Source of the DNA: an uncultured Oscillospiraceae bacterium
Lineage (GTDB): Bacteria; Bacillota; Clostridia; Oscillospirales; Oscillospiraceae
Reading direction: 5' to 3'
Assembly: GCA_948766235.1 (NCBI GenBank)
Contig: CAQCFX010000056.1
Span: 1-8,339 of the forward strand
Length of the DNA stretch: 8,339 nucleotides
Positions 5,570-8,339 of the stretch are shown here, piece after piece (positions within the stretch are counted from its first letter, which is position 1; each line of letters opens with the position of its first letter). The notes beneath the pieces were generated by a model, which saw only the letters and a program-made list of their open reading frames with translations, did not search any database and was not told the origin of the DNA. The translations under genes and the position numbers were made by a program.

Positions 5570-6262
5570 TCAAACTTGCAAAACAGCCCGCTCCTCCGCC
5601 GTTAAAAGCCGCCATTTCCCCTGTTTCAGCGCACCAAGCCGCAATTCTCCCTCCCGCACCCGTCGAAGGCGCTTCACCGTAAGGCCGGCGGCGGCGCACA
5701 TGCGCCGCACCTGACGGTTCTTTCCCTGGTGAATCACAACCGTAAGGGTATTCTCTCCCGTGCGCTCCACCCGGTCGGCCGTCAGCTCCTCCCCGTCCGA
5801 CCAAACCGGCGCGGACAGCACCGGCAGCCCCCGGTCCAAATCTCCCGCCACCCAGACCTGGTACTCCTTTTCCACTCCATGGGAGGGATGGGTCAGCCGC
5901 TGGGTCAGCGCGCCGTCGTCGGTGAGCAGCAGCAGGCCCTCCGAATCCATGTCCAGCCGCCCCACCGGCCACACCCTGGCCGGACAATCCCGCACCAGGT
6001 CCGCCACCGTCCGCCTGCCCTTCTCGTCGGACAGGGTGGTGACATAGCCTCTGGGCTTGTGGAGCATTATGTACGTACAGCCCGCCGGACGGGATAGCGC
6101 CGCGCCGTCCACCGCGATGTCATCCCGCGCCGGGTCGGCCTTATCCCCCAGTCCGGCGGGTTTTCCATTCACCGTCACCCGCCCTGCCAAAATGTACTCC
6201 TCCGCCCTGCGGCGGGAACACACCCCCGCCGCCGACAGCAGTTTTTGCAGCCGTTCCTCCAT
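5570..6262 (-). CDS. rluB: RsuA/RluB-family pseudouridine synthase
   Basis: This is a 230-residue rRNA pseudouridine synthase. RluB modifies U2605 (E. coli numbering) of 23S rRNA; RsuA and RluE are close relatives, so the exact target is inferred. An S4 RNA-binding domain covers about 1-48, starting MEERLQKLLSAAGVCSRRRAEE. The catalytic domain follows, with the active-site aspartate D104 in VGRLDMDSEGLLLLT. The family motif HQGKNRQVRRM lies at 178-188. I chose the ATG at 6262 over an in-frame GTG at 6283 because the S4 domain begins directly there and AGAGG lies about eight bases upstream. The longer start would add MEKEVAA and has only a poor GGGGCG-like site. It follows the carboxypeptidase gene by 22 bp and is probably co-transcribed. 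Only a weak terminator-like hairpin follows. Confidence 0.93.
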   Translation of the reverse strand: MEERLQKLLSAAGVCSRRRAEEYILAGRVTVNGKPAGLGDKADPARDDIAVDGAALSRPAGCTYIMLHKPRGYVTTLSDEKGRRTVADLVRDCPARVWPVGRLDMDSEGLLLLTDDGALTQRLTHPSHGVEKEYQVWVAGDLDRGLPVLSAPVWSDGEELTADRVERTGENTLTVVIHQGKNRQVRRMCAAAGLTVKRLRRVREGELRLGALKQGKWRLLTAEERAVLQV

Positions 6263-6284
6263 CGCCGCCACCTCTTTTTCCACA

Positions 6285-7388
6285 TTACGCCCCGCCGCTC
6301 AGCCGCAGCCAAAGCCGCGACCAAAAGTCCAGCGGCTCCCGGACGTCCAGGCCCGCTCCGCCCTGCGCCATGAGGGGGACCCGGGCCACCGTCTCTCCGT
6401 CCTTTTTCCATACCGCCTCGCCAATCTGCGTCCCCGCCGCAAAGGGGGCCCGGACATAGCGCTCCAGCTCAATGTCCATGGTCAGCCGCTCCCCCTCCTT
6501 CAGGGGATAGCCCATTTCCTTTTCCGTCACCGCCGCCGCCGTGGGGATAAGGCTGCCATCCACTGTAATCGCGCCCAGCGCCTCTCCCTCACGGCACAGC
6601 ACCTGCCGCGGGTAGGTCTCAAAGCCGTAGTTCAGCAGCTTTGTATGGTCGTTCCAGTCGTCCCCATCGTTGAGGGTAACGCAGATCAGGGTCTGCCCAT
6701 CCCGCACAGCGGCGGACACCAGGGTGCGCCCCGCCTTTTCGGTAAACCCGGTCTTCATTCCCACGCACCCCTCGTAGCGGTGGAGCAGCTTATTGTGGTT
6801 GACAAACGTCCGGCTTCCGATTGTGATGGAGCGGGTGGCGCAGATTTCCGCCACCGTCTCGCTGCTCAAACAGGCCTGGGCCAGCAGCGCCATATCGTAG
6901 GCGGTGGAGTAGTGGTTGTCGTCATTCAGTCCGCTGGCGTTGGCAAAGGAGCTGTTTTTCATTCCCAGCTGGGCGGCCTTTTCGTTCATCAGCGCGGCAA
7001 AGGCCTCCTCGCTCCCCGCCAGATGGCAAGCAATCACCATGGCGGCGTCGTTGCCCGACTGGAGCAGCAGACCGTACAGCAGCCCCCGCAGCGTAATCTC
7101 CTCCCCGGCCTGGAGGTAGATAGATGAGCCCTCGCTGCCCAGCCACTCCCCCTTCACCGTCACCACCTGCTCCAAATCCTCCGCCCGTTCCGCCGCCACC
7201 AGGGCGGTCATCAGCTTTGTGGTGCTGGCAATCAGCCGGGGGCGGTGGGCGTCGTGCTCATAGAGCACCCGGCCGCTCTCCGCGTCCATCACAACGGCGC
7301 TGGCGGCGTGGATGCTCAAGGCGTGAGCGGGCGGGCACAGCAGCACCGCCGCCCCCAGCGCGGCCAAAAAGGCAGATATTTTCTTCAT
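6285..7388 (-). CDS. dacF: Secreted D-alanyl-D-alanine carboxypeptidase (DacF/PBP5-type, peptidase S11)
   Basis: This is a 367-residue low-molecular-weight penicillin-binding protein that trims the terminal D-alanine from peptidoglycan stem peptides outside the membrane. A signal peptide is clear: MKKISAFLAALGAAVLLC with a likely cleavage near AHA at about residue 23. The three active-site motifs are in order and spacing: STTK with nucleophile S55 and K58, SGN at 111-113, and KTG at 212-214. A beta-rich PBP5 C-terminal domain (about 250-345) follows, ending in an amphipathic FWSRLWLRL helix likely to anchor it to the membrane. In Bacillus, DacF acts in the forespore. The position behind ytfJ suggests a sporulation link here too, but a vegetative DacA-like role is possible, so the symbol is tentative. 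The only visible ribosome binding site, GGGAG ten bases before the ATG at 7388, is inside a strong hairpin. Confidence 0.93.
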   Translation of the reverse strand: MKKISAFLAALGAAVLLCPPAHALSIHAASAVVMDAESGRVLYEHDAHRPRLIASTTKLMTALVAAERAEDLEQVVTVKGEWLGSEGSSIYLQAGEEITLRGLLYGLLLQSGNDAAMVIACHLAGSEEAFAALMNEKAAQLGMKNSSFANASGLNDDNHYSTAYDMALLAQACLSSETVAEICATRSITIGSRTFVNHNKLLHRYEGCVGMKTGFTEKAGRTLVSAAVRDGQTLICVTLNDGDDWNDHTKLLNYGFETYPRQVLCREGEALGAITVDGSLIPTAAAVTEKEMGYPLKEGERLTMDIELERYVRAPFAAGTQIGEAVWKKDGETVARVPLMAQGGAGLDVREPLDFWSRLWLRLSGGA

Positions 7389-7397
7389 AGAAAGGTC

Positions 7398-7425
7398 ACT
7401 CCCATCCGAACATTCAGATGGGAGT
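7398..7425 (-). promoter_or_regulatory. Strong hairpin covering the dacF Shine-Dalgarno sequence
   Basis: Bases 7398-7406 and 7417-7425 are a perfect 9-bp inverted repeat (ACTCCCATC and GATGGGAGT). In the minus-strand RNA the next positions pair as U.G, then G-C and A-U, giving a 12-bp stem with the tetraloop AUGU. The 3' arm contains GGGAG, the only Shine-Dalgarno candidate for the carboxypeptidase gene, ten bases before its ATG. No U-run follows, so it does not look like an intrinsic terminator. As DNA it is also a 28-bp near-perfect dyad that a regulator could bind. Confidence 0.65.
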
Positions 7426-7442
7426 AGTATGACCCTGATGAT

Positions 7443-7460
7443 TTGGCCTTATCCGGCCAA
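7443..7460 (-). promoter_or_regulatory. Short hairpin just after the ytfJ stop codon
   Basis: TTGGCC (7443-7448) and GGCCAA (7455-7460) form a 6-bp stem with a six-base loop, five bases beyond the ytfJ TAA. It is followed in the transcript by ATCATCAGG, not a U-run, so it is not a clear intrinsic terminator. It may stabilise the 3' end or mark a processing site between ytfJ and dacF. Confidence 0.4.
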
Positions 7461-7465
7461 GGGAT

Positions 7466-7873
7466 TTACACCGGCGGTTCCCCGCCTCCCTCGGCGCTTT
7501 TTTTGTCGATATATCCGGTGACCTTCTCAAACATCTCGGGCACCAAATCCACCACCCGGCTCACGGTATCTCCCGGCGGGGGCGCCACGGGCAGCAGGCG
7601 CACAGAGCCGTCCTTCACAATCAGAAACGCCACGGGAATCACATTGACCCCCGCCCCCGCGCCGCCGCCGAAATTTTTCGCCACGTTTTGGGTCTTGCCG
7701 AAGTCGGAACCGCCGGTGGCAAAGCCGAAGGACAGCCGGGACACCGGGATCAGCGTCACGCCGTCCTGGGTGGTGATGGGCTGGCCCACTACGGTGTTGG
7801 CGTCCACCATTTCCCGGATTTTGTTCATAGTAGTTTGCAGCACTTCGTTGATGGGATGGTTGTTTTCACTCAT
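7466..7873 (-). CDS. ytfJ: YtfJ/GerW-family sporulation protein
   Basis: This is a 135-residue protein of the GerW (YtfJ) family, widespread in spore-forming Firmicutes. In Bacillus subtilis ytfJ is expressed in the forespore; a role in spore germination has been proposed and disputed. The family pattern is complete. HPINEVLQTTMNKIREMVDA (6-25) is followed by NTVVGQPI, then DGVTLIPVSRLSFGFATGGSDF. The glycine-rich FGGGAGAGVNVIPVAFLIV follows, and the protein ends in a variable GGGEPPV tail. There is no signal peptide or membrane segment. The ATG at 7873 has AGGAGG nine bases upstream (7883-7888). It overlaps the end of the DUF2953 gene by 8 bp, so the two are translationally linked. The pairing DUF2953-ytfJ is common in Clostridia, often next to scpA/scpB, which would lie beyond the window edge. 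Confidence 0.94.
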   Translation of the reverse strand: MSENNHPINEVLQTTMNKIREMVDANTVVGQPITTQDGVTLIPVSRLSFGFATGGSDFGKTQNVAKNFGGGAGAGVNVIPVAFLIVKDGSVRLLPVAPPPGDTVSRVVDLVPEMFEKVTGYIDKKSAEGGGEPPV

Positions 7874-8339
7874 GACTCATTGCCTCCTGTCTTTTGACCG
7901 CGGGCCTCCCGCTTTTCATCCATGTGAACAGCGCCTTTACGCCGTAGTGCACGCCTAACGTGACAATCTGCCCGATGGTCAGGGTGACCGCCGCTTGAAG
8001 CTCCGCCGCCGGCTGGGTCCGGCCGTAGTCCATGCCGATTTGGAAGCAATGGCGCTTTACCTTAAAATTATTGTCCAAGACGGGCCAAATCATTCCCAGC
8101 GCGGCGTTGGCCTGACCGTATCCCAGGGCGATGGCGGCGGGGTCGCTCCCGCCCCAAATCAGCTGAAGCTCCAAATCGTCAATGCGGATTTTCCGCTTCA
8201 GCGCGCCGCAGGCCTGTCCCACCACCGGCAGCAGCTTCATCAGCCGGGACAAGGTGCCGGGCTGGCTCTCCTTGGGCTCCCTTTTGTGCTTTTCCGCCAT
8301 AGCCGGCTTCTCTTTTTTCGGCTTTTTCTCCTTTTGGGG
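7866..8339 (-). CDS. DUF2953 domain-containing protein (5' part beyond the window)
   Basis: The frame is open to the window edge, giving 157 visible residues that are the C-terminal part of a DUF2953 protein. An ATG at 8300 exists but is probably internal. The 13 codons before it (PQKEKKPKKEKPA) continue the lysine- and glutamate-rich linker KHKREPKESQPG that follows, and no stop or ribosome binding site precedes it. The recognisable domain starts near IRIDDLELQLIWGGSDPAAIALGYGQANAA, continues through VKRHCFQIGMDYGR, and ends with the hydrophobic segment VTLTIGQIVTLGVHYGVKALFTWM, typical of the family. The function is unknown. Family members usually carry an N-terminal membrane segment, which would lie outside the window. 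The 3' end overlaps ytfJ by 8 bp, which suggests joint expression and possibly a spore-related role. Confidence 0.85.
   Translation of the reverse strand, partial: PQKEKKPKKEKPAMAEKHKREPKESQPGTLSRLMKLLPVVGQACGALKRKIRIDDLELQLIWGGSDPAAIALGYGQANAALGMIWPVLDNNFKVKRHCFQIGMDYGRTQPAAELQAAVTLTIGQIVTLGVHYGVKALFTWMKSGRPAVKRQEAMSHE
7883..7888 (-). promoter_or_regulatory. Shine-Dalgarno sequence of ytfJ
   Basis: AGGAGG on the minus strand sits nine bases before the ytfJ ATG and inside the last codons of the DUF2953 gene. It also precedes an ATG (7878-7880) in the DUF2953 frame that yields only Met-Ser-His-Glu before the stop, so the 7873 ATG is the meaningful start. Confidence 0.75.

Noticed and set aside
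6263..6283. GTG at 6283 as the rluB start
   Set aside because: It would add seven residues before the S4 domain and has a poor ribosome binding site. The ATG at 6262 has AGAGG at good spacing.
6057..7127. Plus-strand open frame of 356 codons opposite rluB and the carboxypeptidase gene
   Set aside because: It is a shadow of two well-supported genes, with compositionally biased Pro/Arg/His-rich sequence.
7398..7425. Intrinsic terminator between ytfJ and dacF
   Set aside because: The stem is strong enough, but the transcript continues GACCTTTCT and then the start codon, with no U-run, and the stem covers the ribosome binding site.

Overview
The window is a stretch of GC-rich chromosome in which every recognisable gene lies on the minus strand. 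It reads from the right-hand end to the left. Gene content and protein style point to a Gram-positive Clostridia genome, most like the Oscillospiraceae group (Flavonifractor, Oscillibacter and relatives). The main pointers are the IspH-ribosomal S1 fusion protein, which is typical of Clostridia; the spore-associated YtfJ/GerW and DacF-type proteins; and the cmk-plsC-ispH/S1 gene order. The organism assignment is an inference from gene families and was not checked by a search.

In transcription order, the right-hand block (8339 to 5570) holds four genes. These are the C-terminal part of a DUF2953 protein cut by the window edge, ytfJ/gerW (8-bp overlap with DUF2953), a secreted D-alanyl-D-alanine carboxypeptidase of the DacF/PBP5 type, and an RsuA/RluB-family 23S rRNA pseudouridine synthase. 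The 77-bp gap before the carboxypeptidase gene contains two hairpins. The stronger one covers the only visible Shine-Dalgarno sequence of that gene.

A 156-bp intergenic region (5414 to 5569) separates this block from the left-hand block. It holds a weak terminator-like hairpin after rluB, a candidate sigma-A-type promoter overlapping that hairpin, a perfect 26-bp tandem duplication carrying the -10-like hexamer, and a 10-bp hairpin in the predicted leader.

The left-hand block (5413 to 6) is compact and probably one operon. It runs from a MurR/RpiR-family SIS-domain regulator to an HI0933/YhiN/BaiN-type flavoprotein, cytidylate kinase (cmk), a PlsC-family acyltransferase, and the fused IspH-ribosomal protein S1 gene. 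Gaps are 30 and 18 bp, followed by two ATGA stop/start overlaps. Its enzymes serve CMP/dCMP phosphorylation, phosphatidic acid synthesis, the last MEP-pathway step and translation, so it is a housekeeping growth cluster.

The most notable sequence-level oddity is a frameshift near the 3' end of plsC (about 2009-2014). It removes the plsC stop codon from frame and joins plsC, ispH and S1 into one open frame of 847 codons from the plsC ATG. The ordinary plsC C-terminus and stop survive in the neighbouring frame. I see no phage, IS element, CRISPR array, tRNA, rRNA or defence island, and nothing that amounts to a new biological system. The points worth checking are the frameshift fusion, the internal ribosome binding site ahead of the S1 half, the Shine-Dalgarno-sequestering hairpin, and the duplicated promoter/leader repeat.
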